Origin: Cinnamomum chago
Lineage: Eukaryota > Streptophyta > Magnoliopsida > Laurales > Lauraceae
Length of the DNA stretch: 64,000 nt
NCBI GenBank assembly: GCA_038049695.1
Contig: CP142455.1
Location: forward strand, 65,792,501-65,856,500
Direction: 5' to 3'
Position numbers and translations under genes: made by a program. The notes under the pieces were generated by a model. The model saw only the letters and a list, made by a program, of their open reading frames with translations. It ran no database searches and was not told where the DNA came from. This document shows, piece after piece, positions 1 to 11,421 of the stretch (the first letter of the stretch is position 1; each line of letters starts with the position of its first letter).

Positions 1-593
1 CCAAAAGACCAAAAAAAAAAAAAAAACATATAGAGGCACTAAATGAGTGCTCTTTGGGTCAAACTAATTGCTTTCCCATCCACCTGAGCATGGGAGAGGA
101 AGTTTTAAACCCTCAACAAAAGGAAACTGATCAGTTTTCTGCAACCCACTTTTTCAGATTGGAAGATAGTATACATACACTCTTCACCAAGCATAAAGAA
201 TACAAGGGGCAGAAAATTATATCTGCTCTGGTATAGGACCCCAAAATTCCTCACGTTGGCAAATATTTATCAACGTACACAATTGGACTTCAATAATCCA
301 AATGAGAGATCAAAACAACATAAAGAGGAAAAGAAACAAAGAAGTCGTGCTTTTTCAAGAGCGTAGAACCATCAAAATCAGGCATCCCTCCAGAGAGCTG
401 GACTCCTCTTTCTCCCACCTGGATTAACAACAGATGTAAGATTTGTTTATGTAGATGATTGGAGACATAAAAGCTAAGTCGGTAAAATGGGATAAAAAAT
501 ACCCCCTTGCTCTCTGGCTTCATTTTAACAACAAACCATCTGGACTGATCATCTTTACTAGTTGTTTCCACATGGCTGCAACAATCTTGTGCC

Positions 594-600
<7 letters not shown>
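1..600. other. Left flank, no gene recognised
   Basis: The segment starts with an A-rich tract and holds only short open frames without recognisable domains or convincing splice signals. It may be intron or intergenic DNA of the neighbouring minus-strand gene fragment. Confidence 0.4.

Positions 601-670
<70 letters not shown>
601..670. repeat. (TC)n microsatellite
   Basis: About 35 uninterrupted TC dinucleotides, directly visible. Read on the minus strand the tract gives an artificial Arg-Glu repeat open frame, which is not evidence of a protein. Confidence 0.98.
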
Positions 671-676
<6 letters not shown>

Positions 677-1006
677 TGTAGTTATGATTTCCTCCTCTTT
701 CTTTGATATTTCCTTCTTGTTAAGTGGTCTCTTGTGCACCTGCATTCAGGTCATGATAATGATTAATGCACTTTATCTAAAAGAATAGATGAAACAGTAT
801 GTTTCTCATACAGGACAGGAACCTTCATGGATTAGTAAATAGAAAAGCATTGCTAAATAGGATGTTCTCTTCAGTAGAACACATTCGCAATTATTACTTA
901 AACAATTTGTGTTCGGTTCTGCATTAAGAAACCTGCTTTCAGCAGATTAAACCCAATAATGCGAAAAATGAACACTCTAAGGATATTCACTGCTAGTCAG
1001 ACTTAC

Positions 1007-1497
1007 TGCAACCATGAGAATTTGTCAACATCCATATAAACCATGGAAAACCAAGTTCGCATCATTTCTTTTCTCCAGTACAAAAAGCTGCAATTTGTAA
1101 TCCCCTCAACTATGCTCTCAAAATCAGCAATAACATCTGCCTTCAATATCAGCTTTTCAATCCTCAAATAATCAATATTCAGATGACCCTGTTCCACAGG
1201 AACAATAGAAAGGATCCTTAAAATGAATTACAAAGAAAATAATTAATCAGCATAGAATAGTAAAATACGTGCAGAGGTTTCCCAATACACAAACACATGC
1301 TTGCTTGCTTTCCAACACACAACAACTGCTTATAGTATACCAATATCTAGTTTTTCACTCACTGTTATTAGTGCTTCTAACATCTACTTGTCTAGAGATC
1401 AACTTACAATACTTTCGACAGCATCCATAGTAATGGAAAGAATAAGCAGCCTCTTACTGCCACCCCCTCCTTTAAGCATTTGCAGTGATAGTAAAAC
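1007..1497 (-). CDS. Two candidate exons of an unrecognised gene
   Basis: Two minus-strand blocks are open and flanked by consensus splice sites. The first is 1497-1408, with acceptor TTTGTAG before it and donor GTAAGTT after it. The second is 1188-1007, with acceptor GGAACAG and donor GTAAGT. Joined in frame they give about 90 residues, including KRLLILSITMDAVES and later YLRIEKLILKADVIADFES and CSFLYWRKEMM. The mixture of hydrophobic helices and charged residues looks like real protein, but I do not recognise the family. Neither a start nor an end is visible, so it would be a fragment of a longer gene reaching left of the window, or a captured fragment. It lies just outside the MULE1 insertion site. 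Confidence that these are exons is moderate; no function is proposed. Confidence 0.4.
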
Positions 1498-1743
1498 CTA
1501 CAAAAGGAAAAAAAATTTGGATAATTGTATGTAAACATTATAATAGTGTTCAATAATTCATTTCATCTTTTAACTAACAGACCCAACCACTCAACAGGCA
1601 GTATGACCAGTCAGTCAAGTAAGCCTGTTGCCCCTCACTTTCAACTGCAGAGGAGAAAATATAAATTTAACTTAAATTAATAAGTGTAAGCCATGCTTCT
1701 TTTTCCCGCTTTTGGGAAATGAAAACAGGTAAGTCATGCAAAA
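1498..1743. other. AT-rich flank next to MULE1
   Basis: No gene seen. The last nine bases (1735-1743, CATGCAAAA) are the left copy of the MULE1 target-site duplication. Confidence 0.5.
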
Positions 1744-2050
1744 GAGAATTTCTATTTGCACCCACCCACTTTACTGAGCCAACCCACATTTTAATTTTTT
1801 TTTTAATTCCAAGAATGCCCATCTGTGAATTTCCCTAATTACCCTTGCCTTCATGTTCCTCTTCTCTTCAAGCCCTCTGCTTCTTCCTGAGTCCATTTTT
1901 CCTTCATCTTCCTCCTCTCTTCAGGTTTTCATCTTTACTTCTTTTGTACGTATTTCCCTTTAACAGCATATACTTCTTCTTCTACTCCTTCTCATCATTA
2001 TAAAGGTCCCACTTTGGAAGTACTCATCTCCCAATCCATCTCTCCATTTC

Positions 2051-2060
2051 CTTATATAAG
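2051..2060 (+). promoter_or_regulatory. TATA box of the MULE1 transposase gene
   Basis: TTATATAAG lies about 65 bases before the ATG at 2117. The aligned position in MULE2 (about 14645) reads CTTATTTAAG and looks degraded; MULE3 has TATTTAAA at 52913. Confidence 0.55.
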
Positions 2061-2116
2061 CTATCACATCTCCAATCCGAGGCACCACATTGTGTTTTAG
2101 AGAAGCTCTCTATAAT

Positions 2117-5098
2117 ATGGACAAGTAAATGACCATATATGAAGAGAAGGTAACGTTTTTTTGACACATGCTTTCAATTTTTTTTTCCATTCGCGTCCTG
2201 CACGAATTTACAGAGCCTCGCATAAGTATATTGCACGGCTCTGTATTTCCATGCATAAGTGTATTGCACGGCTCTGTATTTCCATGCATAAGTGTATTGC
2301 ACGGCTTCAGATTTCTGTGCATGTGTGTATTGCACGACTCTAGATTTCTGTGCATAAATGTATTGCACGGCTTCGGATTTCCGTGCATGAGTGTATTACA
2401 CGGCTCTGTATTTCCGTGCAATACAACATGGCTCATCTTATGTTGGCCGAATATTTGGGCGTTTTAGCAGGGCCATCCAGCACTGATTTTTTTTCCAGGA
2501 TGTTGATTCTGCAAGTGTCAGTGAGTGCTCATTGGATTTTACTAACATCTTCACCACCGACATTATATTCAGAAGCCGAGATGCCCTTATCCAATGGACA
2601 CGAGATGTCGGAAAAAAACATGGCTTAGTAATTATAATAAAAAAGTCAGATGCTGGTGAGGATGGTAAAAAACCGAGAATTGTATTTACTTGTGAGAGAA
2701 GCGGTACTTACAGGGGTTCTTTGAAGGTCTTTGAGAGGAAATGTCCAAATAAGGTGACGGGAACGAAGAAGTGCAACTGCTCTTTTGCTTTGAAAGGCCG
2801 AAAGTTGGCAATTGATGACGATTAGATGGTAACAGTGATTTGTGGGGTGCACAATCATCCTAATGCACAACATCTTGAGAGGCACTCGTATGCCGGGAGG
2901 CTTTCCGATGAAGAATTAACGGTTTTGATTGATATGTCGAATAGTTTAGTGAAGCCGAGAAACATTCTTCACACATTGAAGAAGAGGGATTTGAACAACA
3001 CCACTACAATGAAGACTATCTACAATGCTCGTCACAAGTACAAGGTGACATAAATGGCCGGAAGATCACAGATGCAGCAACTTATGATGAATTTAGAGGA
3101 GAACAGATACATTGAATGGCACACTAACAACGATGCAACAGACTGTGTTGGTAACTTATTTTGGGCACATCCCTCATCCGTTGAGTTGTTAAGATCATTT
3201 CCCGAGGTGTTGATAATGGATTCCAAATACAAGACAAACAGATATCGGCTGCCCTTGCTTGAAATCGTTGGTGTCACGTCTACTCAGTTGACGTTCTCGG
3301 TTGCTTTTGTGTACCTTGAATCGGAGAAGGAACAAAACTATACCTGGGCTTTGGAGAGGTTGACGTCATTAATGGATAGATGTATGTTGTCACGTGTGAT
3401 TGTCACGGACAGAGAACTGGCGCTAATGAATGCAATTAAAAATATTTTTTCGAATGCTGCAAACTTGCTATGCAGGTGGCATATTTCAAGGAACATCTTG
3501 GCTAATTGTAAGAAGTTTTTTGAAACAAAAGATAGATGGGAGGCATTTATTACTAGCTGGAACATGTTGATAATATCTCCCACCGAAGATGACTACATGC
3601 AATTTCTAAGTGCATGTAACAGGAATTTCTACGGGTATCCACAAGCTCTTGATTATGTGAAGAAATCCTGGTTGAGTAAGCATAAGGAACAATTCGTTGC
3701 TGCATGGACAGACGTGCATATGCACTTTGGCAATGTCACTACGAACAGGATTGAGAGCGCACATGCAAAGTTGAAAAGACATTTAGGGTCATCGAGCTGC
3801 AACTTTGATTCAGGTTGGATGACTATCCATGCCTTGCTTGAATTGCTCTTTACGGAGATAAAGGCTTCTTTTGAGAAGAGTTTGAACACCGTGCAACATA
3901 AGTTCAGACCGGCCCTATTTCGAGAGTTGAGAGGATTTATATCAAAGAATGCTTTGGATATAGTGTTAAATGAGTCGACGAGAGCTGAACATATCGGTAC
4001 AGACTCTGCTGCATGTGGATGCGTCATTCGAATGACTCATGGATTACCATGTGCACACGAGATCGCCGAGTATCGACTCAATGGCTGTCTCATACCCCTG
4101 ACATGTATACACCACCATTGGAGGAAGCTTGATTTGACACCCATTGTGGTTGATGATCCCACTGAATTGACCACCACTGCCGAGTTTGAGTTGATTGCAA
4201 AAAGATTTCAGGAAAGTGATCAATCCGGTAAAATACAGATATTGAAAAAACTGAAAGAAGTTGCAAATCCTTCATCCACCTATCTTCTTGAGCCGGATGT
4301 CAAGTTGAATAATCGGGATCGATCCACATCGAAGAAGAAGACGTCGGATACTTCTACTCGTCGAGATCCATCTGCGTTTGAGTATGCACTCCTCATTCAA
4401 GAAATTGCTACACCAAAGATAAGCAGTACGGTGAGCACAAAGAAGAATGAGAAGTTAGATGTCCGAGTCGATCGGGATCGTCTATATCTTATTATGACTC
4501 GCTCCCTCATTCTCTAAGACCATTTATCTAGTATATTAAGGATGTTGCAGCTGATGGCAACTGTGGCTTTAGATGTATAGCCGGTCTTTTGGGAATGGGC
4601 GAGGATGATTGGGTTCAGGTCAGGATGGATTTGAGCAATGAATTGCAAAGATATCAAACATATTATGCCTTGGTATATGGAGGATAGCACAGGGTTGGTG
4701 AGCTAAATTACGCATTGTCATACTTTGATAGCAATCCATCATTTGATCGTTGGATGTCAATGCCGGATATGGGTCATTTGATAGCATCATTTTATAATGT
4801 TGTATTGATACACATATCTTTGCATCAGTGCCTTACTTTCCTACCTCTGAGGTCTAGTCCGATTCCAGTGCCTTCCCACAAAATGTTCGCAATTGGGTTT
4901 TTCAATGGAAACCATTTTGTCCAAGTGTTCTTCGCATCTGAATCTCACATGCCCCCCATTGCTTCAAATTGGCACAAATACCATCAACCATGTGCAATAG
5001 GGTGGGAAATTCCTTATGCCACGAATATCGAGCAGTTCAAAGATATCATAGAGGACTTTGTTGCTACGCAGGAGACAATTCATCTAGATAGCGATTAA
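2117..5098 (+). pseudogene. MULE1 transposase with C-terminal OTU protease, broken
   Basis: Exon 1 (2117-2149) would encode eleven residues ending TIYEEK before donor GTAACG. Exon 2 starts after the pyrimidine-rich acceptor at 2498. The frame encodes in order a C/C-x-C/H-x-H zinc finger of WRKY-GCM1/FAR1 type (ends CGVHNHP), a MULE DDE transposase core (MDSKYKTN, VTDRELALMNA, CRWHISRN, then the Glu in NRIESAHAK), a SWIM finger (CGCVIRMTHGLPCAH) and an OTU domain (DGNCGFRC, later GNHFVQVF). The usual role is cutting and joining element ends; the protease role is unknown. It is inactivated by a stop in exon 1 (2126), stops at 2823 and 3051, a small deletion causing a frameshift near 4465, and stops near 4528 and 4685. 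The same positions are open in MULE2 or MULE3. Confidence 0.9.
2233..2421. repeat. 33-bp palindrome array in MULE1 transposase intron 1
   Basis: Units begin with GCACGG (or a variant) at 2233, 2266, 2299, 2332, 2365 and 2398, exactly 33 bp apart. Each has the form GCACGG-N10-CCGTGC plus an 11-bp linker such as ATAAGTGTATT. Some arms are mutated by single transitions (CCATGC, CTGTGC). The array lies between the donor at 2150 and the acceptor at 2498. Confidence 0.95.
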
Positions 5099-5361
5099 CT
5101 TTGTTTATCTTTATTGTGTATCCTGCCTAATGTAATGTTATTTTATATTTTTAGTGCAAAATTTTGGATCAACATTTCTATTTTCTTCAACATGCATACT
5201 AATAAAAACAAATTGGTAAACAACTTCATCCATTATCAATTTTTAAGTACATCCGAAGATCCTCCGTCATGTAAATAGTTCAATCTACATCAAAGTTTAT
5301 CCAAGAAAAAATAATACATAGTTCAACCGTCAACAAAATACATGACACCCATAAAACCCGA
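5099..5361. other. Spacer between convergent MULE1 genes
   Basis: AT-rich 3' region shared by the tails of both genes. Unlike MULE3, no palindrome array is visible here. Confidence 0.6.
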
Positions 5362-7522
5362 CTATGGTCCTTGTAGACGACGCTTGTATGTAACCGGCAA
5401 GTCTTCTAGAATCTCGAGTGTAGTCTGCAACGCACGGTAATACACGTCAGCTGGCTGTCCTGTTCGCGCAATCGCAGTACGAAGATGGTTCACAGCTCGG
5501 TGGACCTGTATCAGCCGAACAAGATATGAATTTAGCAATAGGGTTAAGCATGCATATACCAAATAGGGAAAATCCTCAAATTAAATAAACTCACCGTTGT
5601 GGGGGTAGGGTCATCAGTCTCCTGGTGGGGTTCATAATGTGAATGGTGATCTGGGTTCTGGACCCATACATGCGAGATCCTCCGAAACCACTGAAGATAA
5701 TCAGGGGCGCAATCCCATGCATGTGTCATACGACTCCTGCGGTGCTCTGGGGATAATATATGGTCACCCCACGTAATCCAGTACTGGTCCAGGAATTGGT
5801 AGGAGACCCTATACCTAGCAGCAGTCGCTCCCCTAGATGCACGAATAGGGGCATACGATGGAGGTGGGATTGTCTGCACGTGTCCAAACTGACGAAGGAC
5901 CCTATGTGGATGATAGGGCTCTATGATATCCATCGATCTCAAGCATCCACAAAAAAATGATATCTGATGGAAGGGATGATGAGCCCTCACACTAGCATAG
6001 GGGTCCCAAGCTACCTGTGGATAAAAAAAAGAACAATAAATTAATAATAATGACTTCAATATAATAGTAACTATTAGATAGGTATGTCTATTCACCTCGC
6101 TCGGATGGATACCGTCCAGCCTCTCACGTATCAACTGTATACTCTCCATCATGTTGCCCGAACTGCTGGAAGGATACCATCGACGTGCTAATGGCTGGCC
6201 TGTAGTATATCCAATTTATGTCTTCGGACGAGCAAAGGGAAAGTGCTCGTATACCCAGGCATGTACGCACATAATATATGGATTACCAAATTTGATGATA
6301 CCCAATTGTTATGTGTGTGTATATATATATATATATATATACGCGTGAGTTACCTGCAGCAGTGTGAGATATCCGGCAATCTGTCGAACATCTATCCTCG
6401 TCGCCTGTCCCAACTGATGATAAAGCTACGCCAACGCAGCAGCTCCCCATGCATAGTGTCGAATATGTCCAACGTCCATCAATAACTCTAAGTAGAAGAT
6501 GGAGACTCACGTCGCGGACTTTTCGACAAAGAGTGTGCAACCTAACAAATATAATAGGTAGCCTCTGACAGCGCACTCTATCCGCCGTACAGATGATTGA
6601 AGAGTCACATCACTGCACATCTGTTTGATCCATGACAGTCTAACCACCCCACCACGAGCCAAGGACAACTCGGCACTGGCAGCCCTTCTATCCACCCCCA
6701 ATCCACACTCCAACAATGATATCTGATAGTAAAAGACAGCTGAGTCGATGCATGGATGGGTGCGCCAACAACTGGAATGCCAAGAATAGCACTGAAGTCA
6801 TCCAATGTGATCGTCATCTCACCAAATGGTAGGTGGAAAGTGTTAGTCTCAAGCTGCCATCTCTCTACATATGCCGACACCAAAGCACGGTCGATATGGC
6901 GGTAAGATAAGTGCATGGTCAGTGGCGCCAAGCCGGACTCCTCTATAATCGCATGAAATCCAAGAACATGATTATATTCTTCCGGCTGCGGTAGATACCA
7001 TGATCTTAACTTAGGCCAATGACATATACACTTAAGAGCATCGCGATCCTGCACAATGTAAGAAAATATATTAAAATTAGATTCTAACGATTCCAATAAG
7101 AAAAACGAACCATTAACACATTGTCAAAATGAATATCATACCTCTCCTCTCCATATCGACATAGCTATGTGTGTCCTAAAGCTGATAAGGACAGAGAGAT
7201 CCTCTGGATCACCTGGAATAGGACCTGCGTGACGATCCTCGTCCACCCTCTCCTCTGGAATGAGCAGATGTGCATCCTCATCAGTAATATCATCATCTGT
7301 AGCCTCCTGAGCGGCTACATCCTCCTCTGACTCCTTTATTGGATCCGGACTTGGATCCTGTCGAGCCTTGCGTCTCCGCTCTAACGCCGTAGGCCTATGA
7401 CGATCTGTCGTGTGGATGAGCTCGCAATACCACTTCGACCCTGCGTGGTCGATGGACTACTAATAGCGTCATCGCGCCTTGAGGTCGAAGAACTACCACA
7501 ACGAACTCGTCTTGGCGGCATG
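5362..7522 (-). pseudogene. MULE1 plant mobile domain (PMD, MAIN-like) gene, broken
   Basis: The start codon is at 7522-7520, directly after acceptor TTTCAG of a leader intron (8098-7524). Exon 1 (7522-7142) encodes a basic, Ser-rich head MPPRRVRCGSSS and an acidic stretch ending in the motif SFRTHIAMSIW. Exon 2 (7048-6354) carries the PMD core: WPKLRSWYLPQP, FHLPFGEMTITLDDF, GYLLYLLGCTLF and HYAWGAAALA. Later exons (about 6262-6096, 6014-5595, 5505-5362) match those of MULE2 and MULE3. PMD proteins of the MAIN/MAIL family are nuclear proteins linked to silencing and genome stability in plants, and many copies sit in transposons; the role inside this MULE is not known. Breaks: frameshift in exon 1 near 7385, frameshift near 6735, CGA-to-TGA stop near 6509, and loss of the AG acceptor before the exon near 6262. 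Confidence 0.85.
6312..6342. repeat. (TG)n(TA)n microsatellite in a PMD intron
   Basis: A short TGTG run followed by about eleven TA dinucleotides lies in the intron after PMD exon 2 of MULE1. The matching intron in MULE2 (18890-18900) has only a remnant. Confidence 0.9.
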
Positions 7523-7568
7523 CTGAAATATACATCATTTGGATTAGCAATAAATAAGTAAACATACT

Positions 7569-7888
7569 GCACGGATTTCATTAGCAGTGTATATCCGAAA
7601 CTGTGTGGTTTTAACCCGTGCATTCCACATGCACGGATGTGAAACTCCGTGCGAATACAATCTGCACGGATTTGAAGTTTCATGCATATGCACAATGCAC
7701 GGATTTGAATCACCGTGCATATGCACAACGCACAGATTTTACTCTCCGTGCACAATCAATGTGCACGGATCTGCGTTTCCATGCACATTGAATGTGCACG
7801 GATCTGCGTTTCCATGCACATTTGATGTGCACGGATCTGCATTTTCGTGCACATTGATCCGGCACGGATCTACGTTTTCGTGCAGGAC
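7569..7888. repeat. 33-bp palindrome array in MULE1 PMD leader intron
   Basis: GCACGG or variants begin at 7631, 7664, 7697, 7730, 7763, 7796, 7829 and 7862, all exactly 33 bp apart, with two less regular units before them (7569, about 7603). Units again have 10-base spacers and CCGTGC-type right arms. Linkers differ from the left array. The array lies between the PMD leader donor (8098) and acceptor (7524). Confidence 0.95.
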
Positions 7889-8377
7889 GTGAATCATGTT
7901 TTTCATTTTGCATCTCAACCATCACTGATTTCCCTTCTCCCCTCTCCCATCCCTTCCATTCAATCACAATTGCAACTACACACTCCATTCCATTTGCATG
8001 CACTCAATCCATTTGCATTACATGTTTATTTTTTACCCTAAAAAAAGATTAACAATGAAGAAAACAAAAAATGGAAGAAGTTGAAGATGAAGAGGTACTT
8101 GGGGAGATGAAGATGATCTATCTTTGCTCACGAAGAAGAGAAGATGATCCGCCTTCAAACGTTTCACTCACCACAGCTTGGAAATGACGTCGTTCTTCTT
8201 GCAGGGAAGGAAATGAGGAAGAACAGAAGAAGAAGAAGAAGAAGAAGGGCAATGTTGGAATCTTTGGTGGGTGGGCTCAGTAGAAAAAGGGACTTTATGT
8301 TTTTGCAATGGGTGAGCTCAGTATGTGGGGATACTCAGCATTTTGAATGGGTGCAAATAATATTACTCCATGCAAAA

Positions 8378-9220
8378 ATTAATTGAAAGAAAACACTAAA
8401 AAATACAAAAATTAATGATGTGGATAGATTTGAGATTATTTTCAATTATGCTCATGAGGATAATGGGCCGAAGTCCCACTAGGTCTCACTAATGTTTCCT
8501 TTTGCTAGAAAATATAAGTTATAGAGAAAGTATCTAGGAGTCATAGATCCCCTGTGCCATTCAAACCTCAGATAGTCATTTCAAGTGGAATTGCCAGCAA
8601 AGATTTACCTTTTTCATTTGAACCTTAGCTTTACCTTGTGTGAAAAGAACTCAATCCTCTCTGTCAGTGAAAAGAACAGTATCCAGCTTTCAGTGAGTTC
8701 CCACAACATACAAAAAAAGAAGTAAAAGGCATTGTAGTTTTGACACAAAAATGGTAGTGATGTGTAAGGATCACATAAACAAAATACATGTATATGTGAT
8801 GGAGAGAGGCCAATCTCTGTAGACCAATTTACATGTAAGCTTGCGTGCATTCTTCCATGGCACACGCCAAGATACATATCAGGTAGAAGGGGATGTTGAA
8901 TGGGAGGAATGAAACAAAAATCACCCCACTACTGAATAATCATAGCCATCAATTTAAAGGTCCAAAGATGAGCAATTTTAGTATTTGGGTTAAATCCAAT
9001 GGTTATTATTTCTCTTAACTAGCATTGAATTTTGTGCATGCCAACTTATATTGGTACAATTCACCGTTGGTGGACCCGACAGAAAGATTGCACATAGAAT
9101 GCAGACAAAAAAGAACCATATTTGATTCAAAAAAGAAGCTTAAGCTTCTCTCAATTAGGAAAATGCACAAACTACATAGAATATAAATAAATAAACACTA
9201 TATGATATACAAAGACTCAC
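8378..9220. other. Probable RAE1-like intron or 3' region
   Basis: No exon of RAE1 or any other gene was recognised. The stretch is AT-rich and starts right after the MULE1 target-site duplication. Confidence 0.4.
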
Positions 9221-10828
9221 CAAGAAGCCTTGCTGATTAGGAAATGCTGCAACACATCTTGTTTGATACTTGAGAGGTGATGTGATTCTCTTAAATTCAG
9301 TCTATCAGAAATTCATGCAGAGTATGAGGAAATGTCTAGGAAAACTGAAAGGTGGAAAAAAGGAAAGCTAATACAAACAATAACGTTAGTATATATTATA
9401 TATGATATTCATATATATATATAGAGAGAGAGCGCATAAATAATTAGTGTGCATGTTACGTATGCATATACAGAAAGAGAACAAATAGAAAACAGAAGTC
9501 AACAAATAATGGCAACCAAATGGTTGAGATTAAAGCATGTGGCTTAAATATCCTAGTCATTGACTGAGATAGACTTCTGCCAACTGTTTGATCAATTCTA
9601 TAAATCACTTTAAACTGATACTTCATCATTAGATAAATTATAGGAATTACCTGAGGATTTTGCAAGTTAAAAACAACCAAATTTCGATCAGCAGTGCCAA
9701 CAACCATCAGAGGATATCGAACTGCTAGCGCATAGCAGCGCAATGGAAGCTGTTGGATGTGCACTGGGTTTGGCTGTCTAGTATCCCAATATCTGGAAAA
9801 AAATGGAACTTGTAAGTTGATATCTTTACTTAAACAGCAAACTAGAATTTGCATAGCAATCAAACTTGAACAAAAATAGGGAGTAAAAGAAATCCATTCA
9901 CACCTCAAAGTCTTGTCCCAGCTCCCTGTGACAAGAAGATTCATTTCTGGAACCCAAGCAAGTTCTTTGACAGGTGCATCATGCATGGCCACTGTAACAG
10001 GTTGACCACCAGACATCAATGGCCACATTTTAACTTGTTTATCACACCCTCCTAAGAATACAGTTATGCCATCATCCTTCCAAGTTGAGCATAAAACCTA
10101 AAGACAATGTACCCCACATTTTAACTCATACTCAAAACTGTTCATTCACTATCCCACATTCTAAAACACAAAAAAATCACAAAACTCAATCATTGTTTCA
10201 TACTGGTTGGTCATGGGATATCACTGCTTTGGGTACACTGCTTCCTGTCTGGAGTATCTCCCAGCATCTCACCTTTTTATTCATATAATCTACAAAATGA
10301 ATAGAAAATCACGACGACAACGTTTCCAAAATGCACAAAAGCATGAACATAAACCACAGTATCATATTAAAAACCAACCCTGCAAGTATGCAACTAGAAA
10401 TAATTTACTCAAAACAGAGTAGCGGAAGCCATTTTCCCATCAATACATGAGCGCTTCAAAGAAGACCTAATCTATATGAACAAATCAGAACTAGAGCATC
10501 ATAAATCTAACCCTAGAAACGGAATCATTCCCCTAAAATCATGAGATCTTCTCTCAGAGCTAAAAGACAGAATCTAGAGGAAGAATCCAAACAAGAACTT
10601 CGATGAAAATCACAGTAAATCGAAACCCTAGAAATGGAAATCATTTTCAAACATGAGATTTTCATTCCGAGCTACTAACAATGTCGAGACGAGAATCTGA
10701 GAGCTAAAGAAGCAAAATTAGAAGTAGAAATGAAAGCTAGGGTTTAGAGATTGGAGATCGACTCACCGAAGATGCTTCCTTTTCGAAACCTAAAACCCTT
10801 GAGAAACGAGGGTTCTGAGCTTTTGAGG
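9221..10828 (-). pseudogene. RAE1: Partial RAE1-like WD40 mRNA export gene
   Basis: Four coding exons are readable with consensus splice sites. 10272-10204 contains CWEILQTGSS and ends SHDQP. 10097-9904 runs from VLCSTWKDDGITVFLGG to VTGSWDKTLR. 9792-9651 runs from YWDTRQPNPVHIQQLP to VVFNLQNPQ. 9301-9221 runs from TEFKRITSPLKYQTRC to QQGFL. They match consecutive WD40 blades of plant RAE1/Gle2, a nuclear-pore mRNA export factor that also acts at the spindle. Together they give about 162 of the roughly 350 residues usual for the family. A non-coding first exon (about 10828-10767, donor GTGAGT) follows a TATA box. No exon for the N-terminal ~65 residues is visible between 10766 and 10273. No exon after QQGFL is visible down to the MULE1 edge or in 1-1743. 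The readable exons have no internal stops. It is either a partly deleted copy or a gene whose missing exons lie outside; the absent N-terminal exon favours the former. Confidence 0.8.
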
Positions 10829-10851
10829 GTTTTGGATCGAAACACAGGTGG

Positions 10852-10860
10852 TATTTATAT
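10852..10860 (-). promoter_or_regulatory. TATA box of the RAE1-like gene
   Basis: On the minus strand the sequence reads GGATATAAATACC, about 25-30 bases before the presumed 5' UTR exon that ends with donor GTGAGT at 10766. Confidence 0.6.
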
Positions 10861-11015
10861 CCACACAAGTCGAGTAGAGAGCGATGCGTGAGCAGGGAGA
10901 GAGCAGAACGTGGCGATGAGAGGGATCGTAAGATGGAGATGATGAGAGGGCGCAAAATGGGTTTGTCGATTGAGAATTACAAAGGAAAAATAGATGGGTG
11001 CGAAAGGGGTTTAGG

Positions 11016-11421
11016 ACTTTGTAATAAGAATACCGGCGCAAATAGTGCGCCGGCAAAAATATTTTTGAAAATATATTGAGAAAAAACATTGCCCAGCGTA
11101 ATTAATGCGCCGGCAAAAGAAAAATGAAGGCGCGTTCATTTGGCGGGGTGACATTTGCCGGCGAACTACTTAGAGCGCCGGTAAAAAAATGACCTTTGCC
11201 GGCAAAACAAATAAAACGCTGGGAAAATATTGACCTTTGCCGGCGAAAAAGACAAATCGCCAGGAAAAATGAAACCTTTGCCGACGAAAATCTGTCGCCA
11301 GGAAAATCCTATCTTTTCCCGGCGAAAGAAGCTATTTCACCGGTAAAAGTTATACTTTCCCCGACGTTTAATGATTGCGCCGGCAAAAAACGCCGGTAAA
11401 AGTGCAAAATTGTTGTAGTGA
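11016..11421. mobile_element. CACTA-type transposon end or derivative
   Basis: The right edge in reverse complement begins CACTACAACAATTTTGCAC, the hallmark of CACTA termini. The next ~380 bp hold around a dozen direct and inverted copies of a subterminal repeat built on GCCGGCAAAA / TTTGCCGGCG, some degraded (GCCAGG, GCCGAC). The left edge is not a clean CACTA start; ACTTTGTAATAAGAATACCGG near 11016 may be a decayed copy. No transposase is present. Confidence 0.7.

Larger units (their letters stand above)
1744..8368. mobile_element. MULE1, Mutator-like DNA transposon with OTU-transposase and PMD genes
   Basis: The element is bounded by a perfect 9-bp duplication, CATGCAAAA, at 1735-1743 and 8369-8377, the length typical of Mutator-like elements. 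Imperfect terminal inverted repeats start with TCTATTTGCACCCA on the left and with TATTTGCACCCATT in the reverse complement on the right. Both ends then carry copies of a CTGAG/CCCAC subterminal motif. Inside, a plus-strand transposase gene and a minus-strand PMD gene converge. Each is preceded by a leader intron with a 33-bp palindrome array. The left end is pyrimidine-rich (CTTCTTC runs) and the right end purine-rich (GAAGAAG at about 8222), consistent with mirrored 5' leaders. Both genes are broken, so the copy is probably immobile unless helped in trans. Confidence 0.93.

Noticed and set aside
290..745. Minus-strand frame with a long Arg-Glu repeat
   Set aside because: It is the translation of the (TC)n microsatellite; no domain or conserved start supports a protein.
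2110..2436. Minus-strand frame with MHGNTEPCNTL-like repeats as a real repeat protein
   Set aside because: The repeats arise from the 33-bp array in an intron; both strands and several frames are open because 33 is a multiple of three.
7569..7888. Regular 33-bp units resembling a CRISPR array
   Set aside because: The context is a plant transposon intron. The repeats are short palindromic arms with variable spacers inside the palindrome, not long identical repeats with unique spacers, and no cas genes exist.
8144..8386. Plus-strand frame with a poly-Arg run
   Set aside because: It comes from an AGA repeat in the leader of the minus-strand PMD gene near the MULE1 end.
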